Shown one piece after another: positions 26,518 through 35,032 of a stretch of DNA of 64,000 nt. Numbering within the stretch: position 1 is the first letter of the stretch; each line of letters opens with the position of its first letter. The notes beneath the pieces were generated by a model. It was not told the origin of the DNA and did no database searches. It saw only the letters and a program-made list of their open reading frames with translations. Made by a program: the position numbers and the translations under genes. The DNA is from Mucilaginibacter aquaedulcis (GTDB lineage: Bacteria > Bacteroidota > Bacteroidia > Sphingobacteriales > Sphingobacteriaceae), in NCBI RefSeq assembly GCF_030409325.1, contig NZ_JAUFPR010000002.1:372001-436000 (forward strand), written 5' to 3'.

Positions 26518-26856
26518 ATGGCAGATAGTCAAGTTTTTAATCAATTCGCCGATATCTCAATTAAAGAAATAGCCCCGGGATTTTTCTCTAAAATAATACA
26601 TACGCCCACCAATACCATCAATTTCATAGAAGTGAAAGCCGGTTGTGTATCTCCGTTACATCAGCACATTAATCATCAGTGCGCTTTTGTTATTGAAGGG
26701 CAGTTTGAACTTACTGTTGATGGCGTATCCAGGATACTGGATACCGGCACATTTGCTATTATACCACCCAATGTGATACATGGAGGCCGGGCAATTACTG
26801 ATTGTAAATTGATAGATATATTTAATCCTGTTCGTGAGGATTTTAAACTTTTATAA
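26518..26856 (+). CDS. Single-domain cupin protein
   Basis: 112 aa. Cupin motif 1 is PLHQHINHQCAFVIEGQFEL and motif 2 is FAIIPPNVIHGG, giving the usual two or three His and a Glu-like metal site. Substrate unknown; such small cupins may be isomerases, dioxygenases or sugar-binding. Next gene (GNAT) begins 17 bases later, probably the same transcript. Confidence 0.88.
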   Translation: MADSQVFNQFADISIKEIAPGFFSKIIHTPTNTINFIEVKAGCVSPLHQHINHQCAFVIEGQFELTVDGVSRILDTGTFAIIPPNVIHGGRAITDCKLIDIFNPVREDFKLL

Positions 26857-26873
26857 ATTACGTTTCTGAATAT

Positions 26874-27383
26874 ATGCTAATTACTAAAGCATCAATTATT
26901 GATGTCCCGGAGTTAAATTTACTTGTTAACAGTGCCTACCGGGGTGAAGAATCAAAAAAAGGCTGGACTACTGAAACTGACCTCATAGATGGAATAAGAA
27001 TAGACGAGGCTATGCTTATTGAATATTTGAGTAATGAAGCCATCAGTATTTTAAAGTACACTAATGAAGAAAATGTTATTACCGGCTGTGTTTATTTGGA
27101 GGTTAAAGGTAGTAAATTGTATTTGGGCATGTTTAGTGTATCGCCATTGCTTCAGGGCAAAGGAGTAGGGCGTGCTTTGCTTGAAGCAGCAGAAAACTTG
27201 GCAATTCAACTCAATTGCCATACTATAACGATGACGGTTATAAGTACACGTGCCGAACTCATAAACTGGTACGAGCGTCGAGGTTATAGCTTTACTGGTG
27301 AAATACAGCCTTTTCATGATCACGGCCGGTTCGGTAGCCCTAAGCAGCCAATCGAGTTGATAGTTATGGAAAAGACTATCTAA
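26874..27383 (+). CDS. GNAT-family N-acetyltransferase
   Basis: 169 aa with MFSVSPLLQGKGVGRALLEAAE (acetyl-CoA loop QGKGVG) and the closing region LINWYERRGYSFTGEIQPF. The acceptor is unknown. Its end overlaps the end of the converging acetyltransferase gene by 4 bases. Confidence 0.9.
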   Translation: MLITKASIIDVPELNLLVNSAYRGEESKKGWTTETDLIDGIRIDEAMLIEYLSNEAISILKYTNEENVITGCVYLEVKGSKLYLGMFSVSPLLQGKGVGRALLEAAENLAIQLNCHTITMTVISTRAELINWYERRGYSFTGEIQPFHDHGRFGSPKQPIELIVMEKTI

Positions 27384-28009
27384 AGCCTCTCATTCATCAA
27401 CTGCTGAAAAAGATCAACATATTGGCCTACATGAAAGCCATCAATTAGTGCATGATGAACATGAATAGATACCGGCATGGTTAACTTGCCTCCATTTTCT
27501 GTCATTTTACCAAACGATATTTTGGGACAGCTATCCTGAAAAGAAAAACTTCGCGCGTGCGACAGGCTGGTAAAATCTATCCATGGTAGTGCCGAATAAT
27601 GAACAATGTCATCATTAAGGTTTTCTGCAAACAGGGTAGTTGTACTTTGCACGCGTTCAACTTCTTTATTGGCTCCAATTATAAATTCATCAAAAGAAGG
27701 ATGGTAGTATACATATGAAAAACCGAATGTGCCATTGGCCCGACCGATAGTGGGGCCAGCGTTAATCTGGTCATATAGAAAAACTTCTTCACCATAAATA
27801 CGGTATTTAAATGGTTCAAGAGTATTAACCGCTGTTAGTGATTTGTGCATGTAGTACCAAAAAAAAGATAGGCCGTTTGCTTTGGCTGATCTGTATGCTT
27901 CAGTACAATCAATATTTACAACAACACCATAAAAAGGCTCTTCAAAATTTTTAAAGAAATTAAAATGTTCTTTGCGTGCCCAGGTATCGATGTTTAGTTT
28001 TTGTTTCAT
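27380..28009 (-). CDS. Chloramphenicol O-acetyltransferase-like enzyme (CAT fold)
   Basis: 209 aa, the size of classical type A CAT. It has the catalytic motif HHALIDG (H186-x3-D190), the N-terminal WARKEHFNFFKNFEEPFYGVVVNIDCT and SFSYVYYHPSFDEFI regions of the family. Classical CATs acetylate chloramphenicol, but chromosomal Bacteroidota homologues need not confer resistance. It is translationally coupled (4-base overlap) to a HAD phosphatase, not to mobile DNA, which argues for a native metabolic role. Confidence 0.88.
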   Translation of the reverse strand: MKQKLNIDTWARKEHFNFFKNFEEPFYGVVVNIDCTEAYRSAKANGLSFFWYYMHKSLTAVNTLEPFKYRIYGEEVFLYDQINAGPTIGRANGTFGFSYVYYHPSFDEFIIGANKEVERVQSTTTLFAENLNDDIVHYSALPWIDFTSLSHARSFSFQDSCPKISFGKMTENGGKLTMPVSIHVHHALIDGFHVGQYVDLFQQLMNERL

Positions 28010-28695
28010 ATAGGTATATAAGGCAGAATTTCGCTTAAAGAATTTGCCTGTTTAAAATTTTGGTGTATTAGATTGGTTTCTACATGTTCATGGGCCCAGG
28101 TAGTGTGGAATGGAACATGAATAGCGTGTCCGCCAATATTGATAACCGGCATCACATCTGATTTTAAAGAATTGCCTACCATCAAAAATTCATCCGGGTC
28201 AATATCCAAATGCTTTATCAATTTGATGTAATCATCCTCACGCTTGTCAGACATGATCTCAATATGATGGAAATAATGTGCCAGCCCTGATTTTTTTAAT
28301 TTTCGCTCCTGGTCAAGTAAATCACCCTTGGTGGCCACCACCAGCCTGTAATGTGGCTTTAATGTTGCCAGCACATCTTCTACGTTATCCAGTAGTTCAA
28401 TAGGCTGGTTAAGCATTTCTTTACCATATTCAAGTATCAGGTCAACCGCTGCAAGTCCTATCTTTTTATCCGATATTTTAAGCGCAGCCTCAATCATGCT
28501 TAGAATATATCCTTTGATGCCATAACCGTAAAGTGCTAAGTTATCTACCTCTATCTTAAAAAGTTCGCTGGATATGGAATGTTGAGGCAAAAAATCTTCA
28601 AGAAGGCTGCAAAATTTCTTTTCCGTATTTTGAAAATAAGGTTCATTAACCCATAGGGTATCATCCGCATCAAAAGCTATAACTTTTAGTTCCAT
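28006..28695 (-). CDS. HAD-superfamily hydrolase
   Basis: 229 aa with motif I VIAFDADDTLWVNEPYF, motif II VVATKGDLLDQ and motif IV DEFLMVGNSLKSDVMPVINIGG. The DADDT form of motif I and NSxKSD are typical of a HAD subgroup in Bacteroidota with unknown substrate. It precedes and overlaps the CAT-like gene, which suggests linked function. Confidence 0.9.
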   Translation of the reverse strand: MELKVIAFDADDTLWVNEPYFQNTEKKFCSLLEDFLPQHSISSELFKIEVDNLALYGYGIKGYILSMIEAALKISDKKIGLAAVDLILEYGKEMLNQPIELLDNVEDVLATLKPHYRLVVATKGDLLDQERKLKKSGLAHYFHHIEIMSDKREDDYIKLIKHLDIDPDEFLMVGNSLKSDVMPVINIGGHAIHVPFHTTWAHEHVETNLIHQNFKQANSLSEILPYIPI

Positions 28696-28847
28696 GTGCT
28701 TTTATTAAGAGAATACAATTATAAACATCGGGTTTTATTTCAAAACGATTTGCTGAACCTTTTCTGAAATAAAGCACTCAAAGATGCAACCTAATTTTAA
28801 AAAGTGCGTCTTATACATAAAAATGATCAAAACTTTATTCGTTTAAG

Positions 28848-29207
28848 ATGGAAGAGATATTGCCGCCATTAAAAGAATTTATTGTTGATTATTGCAATCG
28901 CTACAAGATAAATCATGTTGACCCGGGGAGCTTAAGCCTGGATACCAGCATCGATCTTGATCTGGATATATTTGACATCGAGATAGATCTTTTTTTAGCC
29001 GATTTTGCTGACGAATTTAAAATAGACCAATCAAAATTTACCTGGTACAAATATGGTTATCCTAAAGGCTCAACAAGGGTAAGGATGATCAAGATAATGT
29101 TCGGCTACAATAGTACATGGGTAAAACAATTGGCTAAATACTGTTATAAGCCAAAGTTTAAGGTACGGCATTTACAGAATGCAGTTAAAACCGGAAAGCT
29201 TGTTTGA
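28848..29207 (+). CDS. DUF1493 family protein, acyl-carrier-protein-like
   Basis: 119 aa. The helical N-terminus followed by SLDTSIDLDLDIFDIEIDLFLADFADEF resembles an acyl carrier protein, but the Ser that carries phosphopantetheine is not present at the DSL position (here DIFD). This is the DUF1493 pattern. Role unknown; it cannot be a standard carrier. The Lys/Arg-rich C-terminus is an addition. Single gene. Confidence 0.75.
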   Translation: MEEILPPLKEFIVDYCNRYKINHVDPGSLSLDTSIDLDLDIFDIEIDLFLADFADEFKIDQSKFTWYKYGYPKGSTRVRMIKIMFGYNSTWVKQLAKYCYKPKFKVRHLQNAVKTGKLV

Positions 29208-29228
29208 ATAAATAAAAGATCTGAACAA

Positions 29229-29459
29229 TTAAAGATCTGTAACCCCCGTATGGCGACGCTTTATATAGTTACGGATATCTAACACTATACCCGCAAAAAA
29301 GTAAAATATCAGGGGGAAACCTACAGCCAGAAAAGAGGAATAAATAAAAAATAAGCGGATTTTTGATATAGAAACATTAAACCTTTCCCCAAGATAAGTG
29401 CATACACCAAAGGAGTACCGTTCAAAAAAAGTTAATATTCTCTGTATCATTTCAGGCAA
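29229..29459 (-). CDS. PspC-domain membrane protein
   Basis: 76 aa with the PspC phrase FGVCTYLGERFNVSISKIRL and one to two hydrophobic segments (residues 35-62). PspC proteins respond to envelope stress or act as membrane anchors. Its start overlaps the end of the DUF2851 gene by 8 bases, so it is probably co-translated. The Met three codons in is an alternative start. Confidence 0.8.
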   Translation of the reverse strand: MPEMIQRILTFFERYSFGVCTYLGERFNVSISKIRLFFIYSSFLAVGFPLIFYFFAGIVLDIRNYIKRRHTGVTDL

Positions 29460-30738
29460 GTTTTAATATCTTATTACCAACGCCACATTGCAGGCATTTC
29501 TTATAATTACAATAATTATTTTTCAACTCCAGCAGGGCCTGCGACTCAAAAGCATTGTTAATTTTCAGCCCTAAGATAATAAAATCTTCGGTAATATTGT
29601 TTTGTTCTGCTGGTAAATTTTCCAATAACTTCAAACTACGGCTTATAAAATACTGCTGTTGATGTTGTTTTCCATAACTGAACAAAAATAAGGCCAGTGT
29701 ATTAATAAGTAAGATATCAATAGATGAAGATCCGAGGTTTTTAGCTAATGGTTTCGATTCTATATCAAACTTATAATGATTATTCCAGTATTCATTTACT
29801 TTAATATCGGCAAACAAAGCTCTTAAGGAACTGACCTCTTTAATCTCCAATATTTTTGATAATAAATGGTTTGATTGGACTATCAACGCGGCAAATTGGG
29901 CCAACCTTATGGTAGGAAAGTTAGGTGGCCGCAGGCGCATAAATTTCCACAAATGTGTTTCAATTGGTTTCAGGTTATACTTTTTGCTCAAAAAATCATA
30001 TTCCTTTTGCAATTTAACAGGATAATCATCTTTGAGCTCGCCATTCAAAAAACCTGCCTGGCCAAATATCAGGGCCTCAACTTGCATGGCATTATTTTTA
30101 TGTTTAGCAAGTATAATTTGCGGTAATGATTTTGCTAAAAGCTCAAAGGGTAACGCGTTAATTTTAAAACCAAAGTTGGCAGCCAGAAATTGATAAAAAG
30201 TTTCTTCCCAATCGCCACGGTTAAGAGCCAAGGCATCAGTTACTGCTATTGACCGCTTTTCCAAACGCTCCACCAAAACCCGGGTAAGCCAGTTGTGCAT
30301 GATCAGGCCATCAATACCGGCTATGCTACCTTCACAGGGTATGATTCTCTGATTGCCGAAAACCATTTGTCTGTAACGATCAAAAAGTTCATCAGGCACG
30401 CGATCTTTTAGCTGTAGGGTAGGTACTTTACGACCGCTGGATAAAATCAAAGGTTCATCATTACGGTATACCACGTGCAGTATTACGTTTTCATAAGCAT
30501 TGTCTGTAGTATGGCCATGCTTTTGCCAGTCGGAAGCCGAGAGATGAACCTCTACATTGCCAGCCCATTCGGTTCCACCAATCCTTATTCTTGCGTTATG
30601 AAAATCCGGGCCGGAGTCTGTGTTGTGCATACCAACAGATAGTATCTCCAGCGTTTCACCATCATCGGTCAGTAAATCTTTTCGATCAAATAGCCTAAAT
30701 TTCCAAACGTAGTGTAAAAAGTCTTCGGTAAAAAACAT
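29452..30738 (-). CDS. DUF2851 family protein
   Basis: 428 aa, cytoplasmic, a protein typical of Bacteroidota with unknown function. The N-terminus carries the family text FFTEDFLHYVWKFRLF, GMHNTDSGPDFHNARIRI and WAGNVEVHLSASDWQKHGH, whose Asp, Glu and His pattern resembles a nuclease-like fold (inference). The C-terminus has a CxxC pair (KCLQCGVG) that may bind metal. First gene of a two-gene unit with the PspC protein. Confidence 0.85.
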   Translation of the reverse strand: MFFTEDFLHYVWKFRLFDRKDLLTDDGETLEILSVGMHNTDSGPDFHNARIRIGGTEWAGNVEVHLSASDWQKHGHTTDNAYENVILHVVYRNDEPLILSSGRKVPTLQLKDRVPDELFDRYRQMVFGNQRIIPCEGSIAGIDGLIMHNWLTRVLVERLEKRSIAVTDALALNRGDWEETFYQFLAANFGFKINALPFELLAKSLPQIILAKHKNNAMQVEALIFGQAGFLNGELKDDYPVKLQKEYDFLSKKYNLKPIETHLWKFMRLRPPNFPTIRLAQFAALIVQSNHLLSKILEIKEVSSLRALFADIKVNEYWNNHYKFDIESKPLAKNLGSSSIDILLINTLALFLFSYGKQHQQQYFISRSLKLLENLPAEQNNITEDFIILGLKINNAFESQALLELKNNYCNYKKCLQCGVGNKILKLA

Positions 30739-30897
30739 GAAAACAAAGTAAGCATTTTGCCCGTTGGTTTAATATGATTTTTTGATTGAATAAATTTTAT
30801 AACTCTCAACTTTTTTCAATTAAGGGTTATGTTTCATCAGATAACATTAAACTGAAATTATCTCTTACTTTTAGCACTAAATAGCCTATACCAATAT

Positions 30898-32205
30898 ATG
30901 ACGACCGAACAAACCACAGCAATCCCCAAAACCACAGGTGCAAGAATTAAATCAATAATTGGTGGCTCATTAGGGAATTTGGTTGAATGGTATGATTGGT
31001 ACGTATACACTGCATTTGCTCTTTACTTTTCCGATGCTTTTTTTCCATCAGATAATCAAACCATGCAACTTTTAAATACAGCAGGGATTTTTGCCATTGG
31101 TTTTTTGATGCGCCCGATAGGTGGCTGGTTAATGGGAACATTTGCCGATAGATATGGGCGTAAATCAGCCCTAACCTCATCTGTGCTTTTAATGAGCGTT
31201 GGTTCGCTGATCATTACCGTAACACCGGGCTACCGGTCAATAGGAGTGGCGGCTCCTTTGCTACTGGTACTTGCCCGTATTATTCAAGGGATTAGTGTAG
31301 GAGGCGAGTATGGTACAAGTGCCACCTATTTAAGCGAGATGGCAGGCCGTAAGCATCGTGGATTTTACTCCAGCTTTCAGTATGTAACCCTCATCATGGG
31401 GCAGTTGATGGCATTAGGGGTTTTAGTTTTATTGCAACGCATTTTTTTAACCGAACAGCAACTGCATGACTGGGGCTGGCGCATTCCGTTTGGTATTGGC
31501 GCTTTTTTAGCTGTCATAACTATGTACTTAAGGCGCAGTCTTCAGGAATCAGTATCTTTTCAAAAAGAAAATACCAAATCGCGCTCCATGCAAGGAACGC
31601 TCAGCGCGTTGGCTAAACACCCTAAAGCTGTATTTACGGTTATAGGTTTAACTGCAGGAGGTACGCTGGCTTTTTATACGTTTACCACTTACATGCAAAA
31701 ATTTTTGGTGAATACCTCGGGTTTTAGCAAGAACGATGCAACTTCAGTGTCAACACTTACGCTGGCGGTGTTTATGTTATTGCAACCGGCGTTTGGTTTA
31801 CTGTCAGATAAAATAGGCCGTAAACCTTTGCTTATTGGCTTTGGTATATTAGGTACACTCACAACTATCCCCATCATGACCCTTTTGAGTGAGACTAAAG
31901 ATTTTTGGATGGCCTTTATCCTGATATTATGTGCACTGATAATTGTAAGCGGATACACATCTATAAATGCCGTAGTAAAGGCGGAGCTTTTTCCGGCTAA
32001 CGTACGGGCTTTAGGAGTTGGTTTCCCTTACGCTATAGCGGTTTCTTTATTTGGCGGCACGGCAGAATATATCGCTTTATTGTTTAAAAATGAACATCAC
32101 CAGCAATGGTTTTATTGGTATGTAACTATCTGTATTGCATTGTCGCTCGTGTTGTACATTACGATGAATGATACCCGTAAACACTCCAAAATGGAAGATG
32201 ACTGA
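30898..32205 (+). CDS. MFS transporter, metabolite:H+ symporter type (KgtP/ProP-like)
   Basis: 435 aa with 12 predicted helices. The start SIIGGSLGNLVEWYDWYVYTAFALYFSDAFF is the hallmark of the metabolite:H+ symporter group (alpha-ketoglutarate, proline/betaine, shikimate). Loop 2-3 reads GTFADRYGRKSA and loop 8-9 LSDKIGRKP. The substrate is probably a small organic acid, but it is not determined. A -7-like box TACTTTTA lies about 30 bases upstream. The next gene is a peptidase-fold deacylase. Confidence 0.92.
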   Translation: MTTEQTTAIPKTTGARIKSIIGGSLGNLVEWYDWYVYTAFALYFSDAFFPSDNQTMQLLNTAGIFAIGFLMRPIGGWLMGTFADRYGRKSALTSSVLLMSVGSLIITVTPGYRSIGVAAPLLLVLARIIQGISVGGEYGTSATYLSEMAGRKHRGFYSSFQYVTLIMGQLMALGVLVLLQRIFLTEQQLHDWGWRIPFGIGAFLAVITMYLRRSLQESVSFQKENTKSRSMQGTLSALAKHPKAVFTVIGLTAGGTLAFYTFTTYMQKFLVNTSGFSKNDATSVSTLTLAVFMLLQPAFGLLSDKIGRKPLLIGFGILGTLTTIPIMTLLSETKDFWMAFILILCALIIVSGYTSINAVVKAELFPANVRALGVGFPYAIAVSLFGGTAEYIALLFKNEHHQQWFYWYVTICIALSLVLYITMNDTRKHSKMEDD

Positions 32206-32331
32206 TCGTAACCTAAAGATTATTTGTTGCTGAAAGATAGAGTCCAATTGCGTATTTCATTTGTCATTAAGCGCAAATTAACCGGCTTTGAAGAAAAAAA
32301 TATTAATTTTGCCCACTTACCATCATGGGAT

Positions 32332-33408
32332 ATGCCTACATATATGGCCGATAACAATAATTTATTTCAACTGGCAGTAACTTTACTGCAACAACTTATA
32401 TCTATACCATCCTTTAGTAAAGAAGAGGATCGTACTGCCGATCTGATCAATGAACTTTTGCAGCAGCATGGCGTTCAAACCCATCGCAAAATGAATAACA
32501 TATGGGCCTGGAACAAGCATTTTGATGCCTCTAAACCTACCATTTTGCTTAACTCTCATCATGATACCGTGAAACCAAACTCTGGGTATACACGTGATCC
32601 TTATGATGCCAAAATTGAAGATGGTAAATTATATGGTTTAGGAAGTAATGATGCCGGAGGTTGCCTGGTATCGCTTATAGCTGTATTTCTTTATTTTCAT
32701 GACCGTGAAAACTTAAAATATAATTTTTGCTTGGCCACTACGGCTGAAGAAGAAATATCCGGCGTTAATGGATTAGAACTTATAATACCAGAATTAGGTA
32801 ACCTGGAATTTGGCATAGTAGGCGAGCCAACCCTGATGCATCTGGCCATAGCCGAACGCGGCTTAATGGTTCTTGATTGTGTTGCACACGGCAGGGCAGG
32901 CCATGCGGCCCGTGAAGAAGGGGAGAACGCCATATATAAGGCTTTAAAGGACATAGAATGGTTCCGCAATTTTAAATTCCCTAAGGAGTCTGAAGTGTTT
33001 GGGCCTATCAAGATGTCGGTTACTATCATCAATGCAGGCTCACAGCATAATGTTGTACCGGCAAGTTGTACTTTTACAGTTGATGTGCGGGTTACAGATG
33101 CTTATCGTAACGAAGAAGTACTGGAGATCATCCGCCAGCAAGTAAGTTGTGATGTAAATCCTCGTTCTATTCGACTTAAGCCTTCGTCAATACCTAAGGA
33201 ACACCCTATAGTTCAGGCCGGTATTACTTTGGACAGAACTACCTATGGTTCACCAACTACGTCTGACCAGTCGTTACTGGATATCCCTTCAGTAAAAGTT
33301 GGCCCGGGTGATTCGGCACGTTCACATACCGCTGATGAATTTATATATGTTGATGAGATCAGGGAAGGAATAGACTTATATATTAAAATGCTGGAAAGTA
33401 TAAATTAA
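32332..33408 (+). CDS. M20-family metallo-hydrolase, acetylornithine deacetylase-like
   Basis: Zinc enzyme that removes an acyl group from an amino acid; likely arginine synthesis ArgE, although the Bacteroidota pathway often uses succinyl or acetyl forms. Metal ligands appear in SHHDTVKPN, GLGSNDAGG, TAEEE and GEPT; the dimerisation domain follows and the last ligand is in ARSHTADEF. The frame opens at a TTG 108 bases earlier, but a perfect -7 box TAATTTTG lies near 32304-32311 inside that stretch, so I start at MPTYMADNN (358 aa). The ATG 4 codons on is equally possible. Confidence 0.88.
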   Translation: MPTYMADNNNLFQLAVTLLQQLISIPSFSKEEDRTADLINELLQQHGVQTHRKMNNIWAWNKHFDASKPTILLNSHHDTVKPNSGYTRDPYDAKIEDGKLYGLGSNDAGGCLVSLIAVFLYFHDRENLKYNFCLATTAEEEISGVNGLELIIPELGNLEFGIVGEPTLMHLAIAERGLMVLDCVAHGRAGHAAREEGENAIYKALKDIEWFRNFKFPKESEVFGPIKMSVTIINAGSQHNVVPASCTFTVDVRVTDAYRNEEVLEIIRQQVSCDVNPRSIRLKPSSIPKEHPIVQAGITLDRTTYGSPTTSDQSLLDIPSVKVGPGDSARSHTADEFIYVDEIREGIDLYIKMLESIN

Positions 33409-33419
33409 GATCAGGAACA

Positions 33420-34136
33420 TTATAGCTCGCTTACGAAACCAGCCAGTGCTATTGCAACTCCCAATAGTACGGCTATCATTTTGCGCCTGTTAAAACGATG
33501 ATCTGCATTTGATTCAAATAAGATGGTGGTTGATATATGCAGAAATATACCGATAACAACCCCCATAATACGGTTGAAATAATGCTGTAAATTGCCAATA
33601 TTGCCATTACTCAGTGCCGTGCTGAAAAAATACCCCGCAGGCGCCATGATGGCGAATAATATTACAAAAATTACGGTATTGCGTTTGCTTTGTTTATTGG
33701 TTAACAATACAGTAGCCAGAGCAAAAGCAGCCGGTATATGATGCAAAGCTATACCATAAACCAACTGATCCTGGTTGCCTTGTGCAAGCGGCATGGCCTC
33801 TAAAAAGGCATGTAAACATAAACTTACCATAATAACCAGCGGGAATACCACCTGATCATGCTTGGGTTTATGCATATGTCCGTGTTCAATGCCGTCAGAA
33901 AACTGCTCAAGCACTATCTGGAATAAAAAGCCGGCGAGTATGAATACACCAACCCAATTATCGTTGCCATGATAAGCATCCGGAATTAAATGCAGTACGG
34001 TTATCCCAAATAAAAAAGCACCACTGAAAGATAATATTAGCTTGAGGGTTTTATGATTATCGCCCTTGAATAAAAATACAGATATGCCGCCACAAAATGC
34101 ACTAAAGAATAACAAAATAACTTTCCAGGCAGTCAT
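33420..34136 (-). CDS. ZIP-family metal transporter
   Basis: 238 aa with eight hydrophobic segments. The metal-path motifs are HAFLEAMPL in one helix and HHIPAAFALA in the next, degenerate versions of the ZIP HNxPEG and HExPHE signatures, and a His-rich loop (GIEHGHMHKPKHD) lies between helices 3 and 4. Probable zinc or other divalent-metal uptake. It shares one base with the upstream PAP2 gene, so they form an operon. Confidence 0.88.
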   Translation of the reverse strand: MTAWKVILLFFSAFCGGISVFLFKGDNHKTLKLILSFSGAFLFGITVLHLIPDAYHGNDNWVGVFILAGFLFQIVLEQFSDGIEHGHMHKPKHDQVVFPLVIMVSLCLHAFLEAMPLAQGNQDQLVYGIALHHIPAAFALATVLLTNKQSKRNTVIFVILFAIMAPAGYFFSTALSNGNIGNLQHYFNRIMGVVIGIFLHISTTILFESNADHRFNRRKMIAVLLGVAIALAGFVSEL

Positions 34137-34699
34137 TAAAATTCAGGTTGTAGTTTTTTGAAGAATAAAGCAAACAGTGCGCCAGTAAGTGTACCATATA
34201 AGGCACCACAAATAATATCTACAGGAAAATGAACTCCTACATATACCTGCGCAAAGCTTATGAGGCCAGCCCACAAAATAGCCCAAAACCATATCCATCG
34301 CCATTTTCTAAAAAAAACAAAACTGAGGAATATAGCCACAGCGAAATGATCGGTAGCATGGGTTGAAGGGAAACTATAACCCGTACCACATGGAACCCTG
34401 CTAATATCTGTTTGCGAAACAATTGGGTCGCGGCAGGGCCTTAGCCTTTTAACATTGTATTTGATGATACTTGCGCTTGTAAAATCGGCAAAGCCTGCTG
34501 TTATGGCCAATAGAATAATGATTACTGCTCCCTGCTTTTTATAACGGTAAATGCAAAAGCCTATGATGAATATATAAAGTGGTATCCAGAATTTAGGATT
34601 CCGTAATAGCGGCATGATCCAATCAAAAAAAGCATTTGAAAGATCATGGTTTATAAAGTAAAATAAATGCCGGTCAAGTTGTAAAAGATAATCAGGCAT
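34136..34699 (-). CDS. PAP2-family phosphatase (lipid phosphatase)
   Basis: 187 aa, six hydrophobic segments. The three-part active site is KYNVKRLRPCRDP (KxxxxxxRP), PSTHATDHF (PSxH) and AQVYVGVHFPVD. In the third part Gln stands where classical members have Arg, a variant I recall as common in Bacteroidota. Likely removes phosphate from undecaprenyl pyrophosphate or other lipid phosphates at the outer face of the membrane. First gene of an operon with the ZIP transporter. Confidence 0.9.
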   Translation of the reverse strand: MPDYLLQLDRHLFYFINHDLSNAFFDWIMPLLRNPKFWIPLYIFIIGFCIYRYKKQGAVIIILLAITAGFADFTSASIIKYNVKRLRPCRDPIVSQTDISRVPCGTGYSFPSTHATDHFAVAIFLSFVFFRKWRWIWFWAILWAGLISFAQVYVGVHFPVDIICGALYGTLTGALFALFFKKLQPEF

Positions 34700-35032
34700 T
34701 GGAGTGTTTTATATAAATATTCAATACGTATAACAGCTTTGTTAAGCAATAATTGCCAAAGTTATCAAATACTTTAATACAACATTGATGCAATTACATG
34801 AATGGAATTTAAATCAGAGAGATATTACTAAAAAAGTACGCAAAATGTACTTTTTTACGTTAAAATTGCACATGGAGTGATTGTATTGCTTAATCATTGA
34901 AAATGTAACGATTAAGTGATTGATTATATAATTATTGTGCATTTAGCTAATGAATTGAGCACTTAAACAATATAATTTGTATATAGCTATCGATTAAATA
35001 TTTTTACTTTTGCCTCACAAAACAAAATAACT
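34700..35032. other. Divergent promoter region between PAP2 and glmM
   Basis: AT-rich, no coding frame. It contains a perfect 10-base inverted repeat (34830-34856), a 7-base inverted pair CTTAATC / GATTAAG (34889-34916), and a -7 box TACTTTTG (35005-35012) with TTTG at 34976-34979 that probably drives glmM, although the 25-base gap is long. Confidence 0.55.
34830..34856. repeat. Perfect inverted repeat with A/T runs
   Basis: AAAAAAGTAC and its complement GTACTTTTTT around 7 bases. It has the shape of a bidirectional terminator but lies upstream of both flanking genes, so it may be an operator or end an unseen short transcript. Confidence 0.5.

Noticed and set aside
27380..28009. Recently acquired antibiotic-resistance gene
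   Set aside because: No transposase, integrase, flanking repeats or shift in base composition; it is embedded in an operon with a HAD gene.
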